Origin: Methanomassiliicoccaceae archaeon UBA472
Lineage (GTDB): Archaea > Thermoplasmatota > Thermoplasmata > Methanomassiliicoccales > UBA472
Reading direction: 5' to 3'
Length of the DNA: 64,000 nucleotides
Assembly (NCBI GenBank): GCA_002497075.1
Contig: DAML01000015.1
Coordinates: 68,452 to 132,451 of the forward strand
Both the position numbers and the translations under genes were made by a program. Positions 1-9,200 of the stretch are shown one piece after another. Under the pieces are notes generated by a model, which ran no database searches, was not told where the DNA came from, and worked only from the letters and a program-made list of their open reading frames with translations. Within the stretch, counting starts at the first letter, position 1, and the number at the start of each line of letters is the position of its first letter.

Positions 1-1
1 A

Positions 2-3000
2 AAGACCATTGTCATGATTTTGGCTTTTATCATGATATCTTCGGCTTTTTTGGTCGCCATACCCTACAATGCATCGGCTGGCGATGATGACAAGTGGACT
101 TCGGAACTGTATGCATGGGATCCAGTTAAGAACCAGTGGGAAAATGGTAACCTAGCAGGTTATCACGAAGGGGACCTGGTAGGGTTCAAGTTCATGATAA
201 CTCATGATACAGGACCTTCGATCCTTTCCCCACCGATTGATTCGGTTTATGATCATTACAACATTGGCAAGAATGCCTACGGAATTGATGCTGAGATTCT
301 GTGGGCCTACAACTATGCTGGGTGGGACGCTCAGTTCCCGACCATAGATGGTGGGGATCTGAATACCACGAACAAAGTAAAATCTGTCTCGCCGGACACT
401 AATAATGCATATTTTGATACATCGGGTGGAGTGGTTCATAACTACTATGAGTTCGAGGCGGGAAGGTTCTGGATACCGGAAGGGCATACTCTGTTCATAT
501 ATTTCCAAGCGCATCTAGCCACATCATTATATTATCAGAGCACCCCAGTCGATAACCCATCCACTCCAGCTAACGATCCTATCCCATCAAATGGGGCTTC
601 ATACTTCCCAGGTGCCTCTTTACAGGTCGCGTTATCTCTGTTATACACCGGAACGGCCGCACAGACGCAGAGCATTCCTGTAACGCTTCCCGATGGAAGC
701 ATATCCGGTATGAAGTTCAATGATGGGAACTCAAATCATGTTAAGGATGCAAGTGAAAGCGGGTTGTCTGGATGGACCATAGTCCTCGATGGGGTGATCC
801 CCGGTGGGTACACAATACACATGGAAACCACTACCGGGACATTTGGCAGTTACAGCTTCTCAAATCTGCCTTGGGGAACATACACGATAACCGAGGTTCA
901 AAAATTAGGTTGGACACAAACATGTCCCATAGGAAATTCGTATACTGTGGTCATCGATGGGGATCACAAAACACATAGTTTGAAGGACTTCGGAAACTCG
1001 ATGCCTGGGGAGATAAGGGCGAAGAAGGTCATCGATATCGACGGTGATACAGGAAACGATGACGATCAATCTCCGGGCGAGGGTTGGACATTTGAATTAT
1101 TCTATCAGAACGGTGAATGGCACACTCTAGGAACAAAGGTTACCGGCGCTGATGGATATACGGATTATTGGGAAAACCTGCTGCTCGGCAACTACATGAT
1201 GGTCGAGGTATCAGCCCCCTCTTCTGGATATTCTAGTCATGATCCGAAGTACATATCATTAACAACTGCCGACCAAGAGATAACGATGACTTTCTACAAT
1301 CAGCCTCTCGGCAGCCTGCAGATATGTAAGGTCATTGATCCCGATATGGTCGCAGATTCGGGTGACGAGTATCCAGGTGGTGCAGGATGGGTCTTCGAGG
1401 TTTATCTCGACAGCAATCTAGTGGACACATTAACCACTGACGGAACAGGCTGCACGGAGATTCTCGGAAACTTGGTATATGGTACCTACTGGGTGTATGA
1501 GACCGACGGACCGGAAGGTGTCTGGGCTGAGGCAGGGCCGTGGTCTGTTTTAATAAACAGTAATACAGCGGTAACGCAGCTCGAAGCATCCAACACACCG
1601 TTAGGTAGTATTCAGATCTGCAAGATGATCGACTACGACAACGATGGCGTGGGCGATGAGACTGGCGGAGCTGGATGGGAGTTCGAGCTGTACATGTGGG
1701 ACAGCGAGCTCGGCGATGGCGGCGACTGGGCCCTCATAGGCACCTACGAGACCCTGGAGTGCGGTTGCACGATCGTCATCGGTAACCTGCTCTTCGGAGA
1801 CTACATGGTCGTGGAAGTGCCGATGACCGGGTACGCCCCGGTCGATGAGCAGTACGTCACTATCGACGAAGCGGGCGAGTTCGCGGAGTTCACCTTCCTG
1901 AACGTGCCTCTCGGCAAGATCTGCGTGTTCAAGTACGAAGATCTCAATCTGGACGGCAGATACCAGGAGGGAGAGCCTGTTGTTTCTGGAGTGTTCATAG
2001 AGATATTCGACTCCGGTATGGGTCTGGTAGCCTCTGGATACACAGACGCAGAAGGCAGGTTCTGCCAGAATGATCTCTTATTCGGCACATATTATGTGCA
2101 GGAGACCGTTCCGACAGGCTGGGCAACAATGGATGATACGCTCAAGGAGGTAGTCATAGAATCCGGCGAGTGCGTCACCGTTACCTTCCTGAACGCGGAG
2201 AAGATCGATCTTTCCGCCTGTAAGTACGAGGATGTCAACGGAAACGGAATCGTTGATGAAGGCGATATACCGGTGGAGAATTGGCGCATCGACCTGTTCG
2301 TGTGGAACGACTGCTGGGTGCTCGTCGATTCGAAGCTCACCGGCCCATGCGGCTGCGTGGTCTTCGAGGACCTGGACCCCTACTGCGACTACATGATCAG
2401 CGAGGAGGGCATGCTGGAAGAGAACGAAGGTTGGATCCCCGCTACAGGCTGGGACACCGAAGTTGTCTTCATTCACGGCGTGGACTTCATGTCTGGCGAC
2501 AGCTACTACGGTAAGGGTGTCGTGTACGGCATACTGAGGGACACTGGCGACGTATATGAGATAGACATCCTCGCGGGCACCTCCATACTGGTGTTCGAGA
2601 TGCCGAACCCGCCGGGAGCCAATTCGGCCTCGCCGAACGGCCTCGCGTATGATGCGGAGAACGGACGTGTCTACTACACCGATTACCAGCTGGGCACCAA
2701 CCCGGATAAACTATACTTCTGGGATGGTGTCATGCAGCACCTGGCTGGTCAGATCGCCCAGGGAACGGTGGCCTGTGCGGACTTCTCCGACGGTAAGTAC
2801 TACTACATACCGTCCGGAACCGACGATCTGCGAGCCATCTCGTTCAACCCCGATGGAACGATCCTCAGCGATGTGAAGATAGCCGATATATCCGGCAATG
2901 CTCACAGCTGGACCTTCAACGGGGATATAGCGGTCAGGAACGGTATGTTGTATGGATGGGGTCTGTGCGCGGTGAGCGGTCATGGGTACGAGTTCTTCAC

Positions 3001-4729
3001 GTATGACCTCGTGACGCCCGCCTTCTCGTACATCAAACCGGTGTATCAGAGCTCGCTGCAGCTGGCTTTCGGATCCGACGATATCTTGTACGGGCACAGG
3101 GCTGGAACGCTAGGCGAATTCTACGCCATCGATACCGCGACCGCCGCGGTGACGAAGGTAATGCCGACGCCTATTCCGCCCAACCAATACACGGATACCG
3201 CTTCCGGAGTGGACGTCACTCGGGTGACCTTCCTGAACTTCGAGCTGGTGAACATCACCGCCGAGAAGCTCAAGGACCTCACCGGAGACGGACCGAGCGA
3301 GGACGACACGCCGATCGAGGGCTGGGAGGTCTATCTGTACCAGAAGATCGGCGAGGAATGGGTGATCATAGATACCCAATACACCGGAGCGGACGGTACC
3401 TTCACCTGGTTCCTAGGACCTGGCGAATACAAGGTCGGCGAGAATGAGATCGTCGGATGGCTGCCGATGACCGACACCGAGCACGAGTTCGGTCCGGTCA
3501 CCAGTGGAGGCGAATATTCGTTCGCCTTCCATAACTTCGAGGTGCTCCCCTGCATAAACATAACCAAGAGCGTGGAATGGGACATCGAGGAGTACCTGTC
3601 GCACACCCAGGGATACTGGAAGAACCACCTGTGCGCCTGGGTGGGCATCGATTCGTGCGCGATATTCGCCATCGGCGGAACCGCAGCTGTGGACTTCGAT
3701 GCGTTCCCGGGCGGCCTGACCTACATCCAGGTGTTCAAGACCTCTCCGAAGGGAGACGCCTCGATTATCCTGGCCCACCAGTATCTGGCGGCCAAGCTGA
3801 ACGACCTGAAGTGGGGCGCCCCGGACGTCTATGATGGCTTCATCGTAGATGCCGAGGAGTTCCTGCTGGCGCACCCGGTGGGCAGCGACCCGCAGGGCGA
3901 GGACCGTGAGTACGCCATAATGCTGGCGGAAGTACTGACCGACTATAACGAAGGCAACCACAGCGGAACGGTATACCCCGGGCTGACCCTGATCTACACG
4001 GTGAACGTCACTAACTGCGGCAACGTGCCTCTTTACAACGTCCACGTGTACGACTCGCTGCTGAACACCACCTTCTGGCTGGAGGACTGCGGCGACTATG
4101 ATGGCATCCTGGACGTCGGGGAGTGGTGGGAGATCGTCTACACCTATGAGATACCCTACGAGGGCGACGATTGTTACGGGCCCTTCCAGTGGACCTGGAG
4201 CTACGGCGACCACCACGGGTGCATGGGCGAAGGCGATTGGGAGTGGTCCTGGAGCTACATGCACTGCAACTGCGAGCCTGAGGTTCCGAACATGCTCTGC
4301 AACACCGCCACCGCCTACGGGCAGGCCGGACTGCCGGAGTGGAACATGTGGGTGCAGGATTCGGCGACCGTCTGCCTCGAGCTGTGGTACTACGCCGCCA
4401 CCCAGGGATACTGGAAGAACCACCCGTGCGCTTGGGTCGGAATAAGCCCAGGTGACGAGTTCTTCGACTCCGGCATGTCCTGGATGGAGTTGTTCTGGAC
4501 CCCGCCGGCCGGTGACATGATCATCGTGCTGGCGCATCAGTACATGGCCTCGATGCTCAACGATGAGATGTGGGGCGCCCCGGCCAGGTACGTGGACGTC
4601 ATACAGGATGCCACGGACTTCCTGAGCGAGCACTCGATAGGCGAGGACCTGACCGACGAGGAGAAGGAGATGGCCCACGAGCTGGCGGAGGCGCTGGCCG
4701 AGTACAACGAGGGCGGAGTGCATCCCTGA
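2..4729 (+). CDS. Giant secreted surface protein with Cna-B/SdrD-like repeats (5' end probably off window)
   Basis: A protein of at least 1571 residues with a hydrophobic N-terminal signal segment ending near ASAG. The first ATG is at 14, but the frame stays open to base 2 and a lysine codon lies upstream, so the true start is probably outside the window. Prealbumin-like B repeats of the Cna-B/SdrD kind occupy about residues 225-800, each opening with a KxxD-type strand and ending in GTYxxxE or GxYxVxE. A propeller-like section (about 830-1065) follows, then another B repeat, a DUF11-like segment, and two copies of a module starting TQGYWKNH (about 1196 and 1461) that also share LAHQY. There is no C-terminal membrane helix or sortase motif, so anchoring is unclear. 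G+C rises sharply along the gene. A cell-surface or adhesion role is inferred from architecture alone. Confidence 0.8.
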   Translation, partial: KTIVMILAFIMISSAFLVAIPYNASAGDDDKWTSELYAWDPVKNQWENGNLAGYHEGDLVGFKFMITHDTGPSILSPPIDSVYDHYNIGKNAYGIDAEILWAYNYAGWDAQFPTIDGGDLNTTNKVKSVSPDTNNAYFDTSGGVVHNYYEFEAGRFWIPEGHTLFIYFQAHLATSLYYQSTPVDNPSTPANDPIPSNGASYFPGASLQVALSLLYTGTAAQTQSIPVTLPDGSISGMKFNDGNSNHVKDASESGLSGWTIVLDGVIPGGYTIHMETTTGTFGSYSFSNLPWGTYTITEVQKLGWTQTCPIGNSYTVVIDGDHKTHSLKDFGNSMPGEIRAKKVIDIDGDTGNDDDQSPGEGWTFELFYQNGEWHTLGTKVTGADGYTDYWENLLLGNYMMVEVSAPSSGYSSHDPKYISLTTADQEITMTFYNQPLGSLQICKVIDPDMVADSGDEYPGGAGWVFEVYLDSNLVDTLTTDGTGCTEILGNLVYGTYWVYETDGPEGVWAEAGPWSVLINSNTAVTQLEASNTPLGSIQICKMIDYDNDGVGDETGGAGWEFELYMWDSELGDGGDWALIGTYETLECGCTIVIGNLLFGDYMVVEVPMTGYAPVDEQYVTIDEAGEFAEFTFLNVPLGKICVFKYEDLNLDGRYQEGEPVVSGVFIEIFDSGMGLVASGYTDAEGRFCQNDLLFGTYYVQETVPTGWATMDDTLKEVVIESGECVTVTFLNAEKIDLSACKYEDVNGNGIVDEGDIPVENWRIDLFVWNDCWVLVDSKLTGPCGCVVFEDLDPYCDYMISEEGMLEENEGWIPATGWDTEVVFIHGVDFMSGDSYYGKGVVYGILRDTGDVYEIDILAGTSILVFEMPNPPGANSASPNGLAYDAENGRVYYTDYQLGTNPDKLYFWDGVMQHLAGQIAQGTVACADFSDGKYYYIPSGTDDLRAISFNPDGTILSDVKIADISGNAHSWTFNGDIAVRNGMLYGWGLCAVSGHGYEFFTYDLVTPAFSYIKPVYQSSLQLAFGSDDILYGHRAGTLGEFYAIDTATAAVTKVMPTPIPPNQYTDTASGVDVTRVTFLNFELVNITAEKLKDLTGDGPSEDDTPIEGWEVYLYQKIGEEWVIIDTQYTGADGTFTWFLGPGEYKVGENEIVGWLPMTDTEHEFGPVTSGGEYSFAFHNFEVLPCINITKSVEWDIEEYLSHTQGYWKNHLCAWVGIDSCAIFAIGGTAAVDFDAFPGGLTYIQVFKTSPKGDASIILAHQYLAAKLNDLKWGAPDVYDGFIVDAEEFLLAHPVGSDPQGEDREYAIMLAEVLTDYNEGNHSGTVYPGLTLIYTVNVTNCGNVPLYNVHVYDSLLNTTFWLEDCGDYDGILDVGEWWEIVYTYEIPYEGDDCYGPFQWTWSYGDHHGCMGEGDWEWSWSYMHCNCEPEVPNMLCNTATAYGQAGLPEWNMWVQDSATVCLELWYYAATQGYWKNHPCAWVGISPGDEFFDSGMSWMELFWTPPAGDMIIVLAHQYMASMLNDEMWGAPARYVDVIQDATDFLSEHSIGEDLTDEEKEMAHELAEALAEYNEGGVHP

Positions 4730-4756
4730 GCAGGTGTGAAACCCCTTTCGTCCAAA

Positions 4757-4782
4757 CCTTTTCCCTATTCTTCATTTTTCAG
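4757..4782 (+). terminator. Pyrimidine-rich terminator candidate after the surface protein
   Basis: T-rich stretch (CCTTTTCCC...CATTTTTC) about 30-50 bp after the stop of the giant surface gene, as expected for archaeal T-tract termination. No strong hairpin was seen. Confidence 0.4.
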
Positions 4783-4845
4783 AAATGGCGGGAACGCTGA
4801 ACGCACAGGCAAAGCCAAGGAAAGAAAAGATGAAAAGTAAGGAGG

Positions 4846-4963
4846 CTGACAGCGTTCCGGGCTTCCCGTGGGCTCGCGCACCACAGTAACACAGGGAACG
4901 CGGGCGGGCTTAGCTTCTGGGATCGGACGAGACCAGGCGTATCCCCGCCGCGATGGCCGTCAA
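4846..4963 (-). rRNA. rrf: 5S ribosomal RNA, stand-alone
   Basis: Read on the minus strand, this roughly 118-nt segment has the full 5S plan. Helix I is formed by TGACGGC at the 5' end and GCTGTCA at the 3' end (one G-U pair). The GCGGCGGGG helix III strand comes next, then the conserved loop containing GTCCGATCCCAGAAGC and TAAGC, and then the paired GCGGGC side. No 16S, 23S or tRNA gene adjoins it, in keeping with the unlinked rRNA genes typical of Thermoplasmata. A TATA box lies upstream at 4994-5003, and on the minus strand a T-rich tract follows at about 4818-4838. The exact mature ends are estimated from helix I pairing. Confidence 0.9.
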
Positions 4964-4993
4964 ACCATCCTTAGGCCCAGTGAAAATGAACAT

Positions 4994-5003
4994 CGTATAT
5001 AAC
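4994..5003 (-). promoter_or_regulatory. TATA box for the 5S rRNA gene
   Basis: GTTATATACG on the minus strand, centred about 35 bp before the 5S 5' end. Transcription would start about 10 nt upstream of the mature RNA. Confidence 0.6.
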
Positions 5004-5016
5004 TGTTTCCCAGCCT

Positions 5017-5475
5017 CTAGGAAAGCTGCTCCGGTCTCTCGATAACTGACGTTTCCCTCTCCAGAAAGGCCATCTCCTGATTCGTGAAACCGGCCGGGTC
5101 GGCGAACATCAGCAGCAATCCCCGGTTCACGCAGGCCTCCTCGTACAATCTGCCTATCATGTCGGTGAGGTCGTGGAACCCGCTTCCCTGCTTGAGCACC
5201 TGCAGGTCTAGGATGACCACCGCCTTGTTCTCGCCTTTCTGAATATGCGTCAGGAGCGTTCGCAGGAGGTGTACCTTGTTCCCGGTCTCAACCTCTCGGT
5301 CAGCTCTGTCCGGTTCCAGTATCTCGATCTCCGGGTCGGGCGGCAGTTCCACGTCGGCCGGGGATACCAGTATGGGTTCGAAGTCCTGCCTTATCAGCTC
5401 GTGCAGGTAATCGGATGGAGCGAAGGCGTTGCCCTTCAACACCAGGTACGCACCGAAGGCTTGCTTCTCCGCCAT
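5017..5475 (-). CDS. DUF835 domain protein
   Basis: A 152-residue soluble protein that fits DUF835, a family common in Euryarchaeota and often joined to sensory proteins. The recognisable block is residues 85-145: a hydrophobic strand (VVILDL) with a leucine/phenylalanine patch (SGFHDLTDMI), a helix, a second hydrophobic strand (GLLLMFADP), then FTNQEMAFLERE, matching the family's usual LEREL ending. No catalytic motif is visible, and the biochemical role of DUF835 is unknown to me. The start ATG has an upstream GGGGGTTC element and the A+T-rich patch CCTATAATCC. It ends in TAG immediately beside the 5S promoter. It stands alone, between 5S rRNA and a DUF92 gene. Confidence 0.7.
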   Translation of the reverse strand: MAEKQAFGAYLVLKGNAFAPSDYLHELIRQDFEPILVSPADVELPPDPEIEILEPDRADREVETGNKVHLLRTLLTHIQKGENKAVVILDLQVLKQGSGFHDLTDMIGRLYEEACVNRGLLLMFADPAGFTNQEMAFLERETSVIERPEQLS

Positions 5476-5523
5476 CTGAACCCCCTGGGGATTATAGGCG
5501 GCCGAGCGCTATTAATGGTTTCT

Positions 5524-6243
5524 TTATAAAAGGACGAGCAGGGCAATGACGGCACCAAGGGCCATGGACGTGATGTTGTTCCACAGCTTGGTCACCAAGC
5601 CCTTGGTTTCCAACGTGGCGCCGATGACGCTGTCGATGAAGCATCCCAGGACGCCCATTGCGATCGGGATAAAGACCAGGACCGAAGGGACGCTTCCCAA
5701 GATCACGACCCATCCGACCAGGGCGGCGAAGGCCGAGGCGGCGATCGCCCACGCCGTTCCGTAAAGCGATACGCCTCCGTCCACTCCCGGCGGTACGCGC
5801 TTGAAGGTGGTTATCATGTACGTGCGATCGGAAAGAACGCCAAGCTCGCTGGCGGTGGTGTCGGCGGCGGCGACGCACACGGCGCTCATATAGATGAGGG
5901 CGGGAAGCTCTCCCTCCCAACCCGCCAGGAAGGTGAACACAGCTATAGCCATCGGCACCGCGCCGTTGGCCAGGACGTTGCGGTAGCTCCGTTCGCCTTT
6001 CTTTCCTTCCTGCACCCCCTTCTTGATCTTCAGTTCCATCTTGTACTTGGTGACCAGGAAGCCCATGAAGGCGAAGAGGACGAGCAATAGCAGCCAGCCT
6101 ATCCCTCCGAAAAGCCCGAGGACCATGCCCACGGCGAAGGATGCCAAACTGCCATCGACGGTGAGCAGCCCGAGCTTCCACGATAGCGCGGAAAGCACCG
6201 CGCACAGCACGAGCACTATGACCGCCTGCTCTATGGTGATCAT
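5524..6243 (-). CDS. DUF92 family integral membrane protein
   Basis: About 239 residues with some seven hydrophobic segments, matching the DUF92/VTE6-like family. Plant members are phytyl-phosphate kinases and are CTP-dependent; the archaeal substrate is unknown but might be a polyprenyl phosphate. Family marks seen are the N-terminal LTVDGSLASFAVG, a cytoplasmic YKMELK stretch, the ERSYRNVLANG motif, AADTTASELG, and GVDGGVSLYGT. A longer form would start with GTG at 6252, but ATG at 6243 is preferred because GGGTGGGCGG then serves as ribosome site. It is transcribed toward the DUF835 gene and follows the giant PKD gene by 27 bp. Confidence 0.8.
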   Translation of the reverse strand: MITIEQAVIVLVLCAVLSALSWKLGLLTVDGSLASFAVGMVLGLFGGIGWLLLLVLFAFMGFLVTKYKMELKIKKGVQEGKKGERSYRNVLANGAVPMAIAVFTFLAGWEGELPALIYMSAVCVAAADTTASELGVLSDRTYMITTFKRVPPGVDGGVSLYGTAWAIAASAFAALVGWVVILGSVPSVLVFIPIAMGVLGCFIDSVIGATLETKGLVTKLWNNITSMALGAVIALLVLL

Positions 6244-6270
6244 TCCGCCCACCCTAGAATTACGATATAT

Positions 6271-9200
6271 TTAAAGCGAATCGTCTTCCCCTTCCTTACG
6301 CTTCAGCCTGTCCAGTGGGTTGGCGCGCGAGAACATCGGCTTCGTTTCGTCCCTTATCCCGCGCACCTTCTCCAGGTCGCCGTCCCATTCTTTGAGCACC
6401 GGGGCGTAGCTTTTTTCGATGTTGTTGAGCACCTTCATCATGCGCGTCGCGGCGTTGCCCGCCCTCTTCCCGCTCAGCATCACGGCCATGAAGAAGTCGT
6501 CCTTGCGCTCGACGAGCAGCTTCCGCTCTCCGAAGTCCATGCGCCTGAGGACGGTCGAGTTCTCGTCCTTGAACGAGTCCCGTACAAAGTTCTGCAGGGC
6601 GATGAGCATGCCGCCGAGTATATCGTCGTCCATGCCCGGCTTGAGGCGTCTGGTCTGATGTGCCAGAAGTGTTCCGTCATGGTACAGCACGAACACCTCG
6701 TCCACGATCGGCCGGGAGAGGAACAAGTAGATGATGATGGCTAGGAAGGCTATCAGCAGGGCCAGGGACGAGTAGATGAACAGCGAGGGGTCCTCGTACT
6801 CCAGGACCAGGGTGAACTCTTCCGTGGAAGCGGAATGGCCGGCCATGTCCTCGGCGACGATGCGGTACGTGAGTTCCATGGTCCGGTTCTGCTCCGGTAT
6901 CTGGGCGAAGTATATCCCACCGCCCTCATGGGTCATGGCCACGGTCTTGGTGACGTTGCCTATAGTATACTCCAATAACACCGAACCGATGCCGACCAGG
7001 TCGGTGACGTTCACCTTTATCAGGGTCGGCTCGCCAACGATAGCCTTCAGCACAGGATCGTCCATGGAGATGACCGGAGGTAGGAGGTCAATGGTCACAT
7101 TTCTGGTCTTAATGACCGATGGATTGTGATCGTCACGAACCTCCAAACGAACGGAGTAAACCCCATCCAGCTGATAGGTGTGGTTCATCGCGTAGGAGTA
7201 AGACCAATCAGTCGTCTGCTGTCCGTCGCCAAAGTTCCAACGGTATCTGAGCCAATCTCGGTCATTCTCTGTATCCAGGGTCAGATCGGCTAAGAACATC
7301 ACAGTGCGATTGTTAGCGTTGGTGGTGGCTATGAAGTCCGGTACGGGCGGTGGGTCCGTCACAGTTATCTGGATGCTGATTTCGGAATAACTATCGCTAT
7401 CCCAGACCCTGACGAAGACACGATAGGTGCCTGAGGTGTTGTATTTATTGCTCGTCGAATTTAACTCTGTTTCGTCAGCGATCAGGAAGGCCGCCGTCTC
7501 AAAGCTCCACGTATAGTTGACTATGGCATCCCATTGGGCGGTCGCGATGACTTCAAAGGTCAATTCGTCCCCGTCCTCAAAGGAGCTGCCCCCTCCGACA
7601 ATATTCAGGCTTGAGATGACCGGACTGGTATCCTTGACCACTACGATCTTAATGAGTGTGTTCTCATTGCCGTCCACATCCTTTACGGTCAAAGTGACGT
7701 TGTATGTGCCGTCGTTAGTGTAATGATGGTCGACCGGGCCCTTGCCGTTGAACGATCCCCCGTCATCGAAGTCCCAGTACCAGCTCGTGATCTCATTGAA
7801 CTGGAATGTGCTGGTGTCTGTGAATGTGATATCCTCCCCTTCGAACGGAGAGGTTATGGAAATCGAGAATCCCGCTACAGGCGCAGAGTCCCGGACCGTG
7901 ATCGTTTTTGTAACGTTATCCTCGCTTCCATCGATGTCTCGTATGACCAGGGTGACCTGGAAGGTCCCGTTGTAATTATAGGTGTGGATGAAAGGATCGG
8001 CGACGGTCCTATTCTCCCAAGTTCCATCGCCCATGTCCCAGGACCAGCTGACGATGGCGTCGGCAGTGAAAGCGCTCAGGTCGGTGAAGGTGACCGGCTG
8101 TCCCTCGATCGGCGTGTAGCTCGACGCGGAGAAGTCCGCTTCAGGTGAGGAGTCCGATACGATGATGTCATAGGATACGGTATCCGAGCTATCGTCCTCG
8201 TCGATCAAGGTCAGGGTGATTGTGAACGTATCATTGCGAGAGTAGGTGTGATGCACCTGGACATTACTAGTCTGGTTGGACCATTCCCCGTCCCCGAAGT
8301 TCCAATTCCAGCTGGCGATGTCGTCGGCGGGTGAGGTGCTGAGGTCCGTGAACAGGAGCGGGCCGCCTTCCACTAGAGTTCCGGAATGAATGAAGTCGGC
8401 GGTAGGTGCCTGGTCTCCGATTGTGACCGGGATGACAAAAACGTCCCAGGCTCCTGAGGGATCGCTAACGTTCAGGACGACATTGTAGTTACCATTGTCC
8501 ATGAACACATGGCTGGTGCGGTTCCCGCTTCCAATGACACCATCTCCGAAGTCCCAGGCGAACGAAAGGCGGTCCTGATCGGAATAATTGTCAGTACTAG
8601 TATCAGCGTTGAACCATACTGGGACGCCCTCGAGGTGCCCAGTGCCTTCCGCCGTTCCAGCGGCCACCGGTGCGAAGTTGTTCTGGTAGTAGAACGACAC
8701 TCCTCTGGACGGTATGGAATAGGCGACAAGATCGTCCTTCCGATCGCCGTCCGCGTCCTCAACCAGTAACAATAGCGGGGACGCACCGGTGATCTGGCGC
8801 GTGATGAGGTCGAATGTCGGTGAATTGAATCTATACGCCATAACGGTCGAGCTAGCGGTGGCCACAGCCAGTTCCATCTCGCCATCATCGTCTAGGTCCC
8901 CCACGGAGAAAGCAGCGACGTCCTCTAGCACATCAAGAACGTATACATCCTGGGAATCGGAGAAGCCGTGCGCGAAGGTCGAGCTCTGCAGATAGAGGCT
9001 GACCCCATCATTAGTGGACGCCAATATGTCGTCCGTCCCGTCCTCGTTCATATCGGCCGAATCAACCACGGATATTCCGGGCAGCACGCTTAGATGCTGC
9101 ATCGCTCCAGGCAGGAACTTGGTGGCGCCGGTCTGCTGGTAATATATCTCCACCCAGGAGGAGGTTCCGTTGACCACAGCGATATCCATCAGATCGTCGA

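Noticed and set aside
3413..4723. 436-codon open frame on the minus strand opposite the surface-protein gene
   Set aside because: It is a product of high G+C codon bias in the sense gene; no family resemblance or ribosome site, while the sense frame has clear domains.
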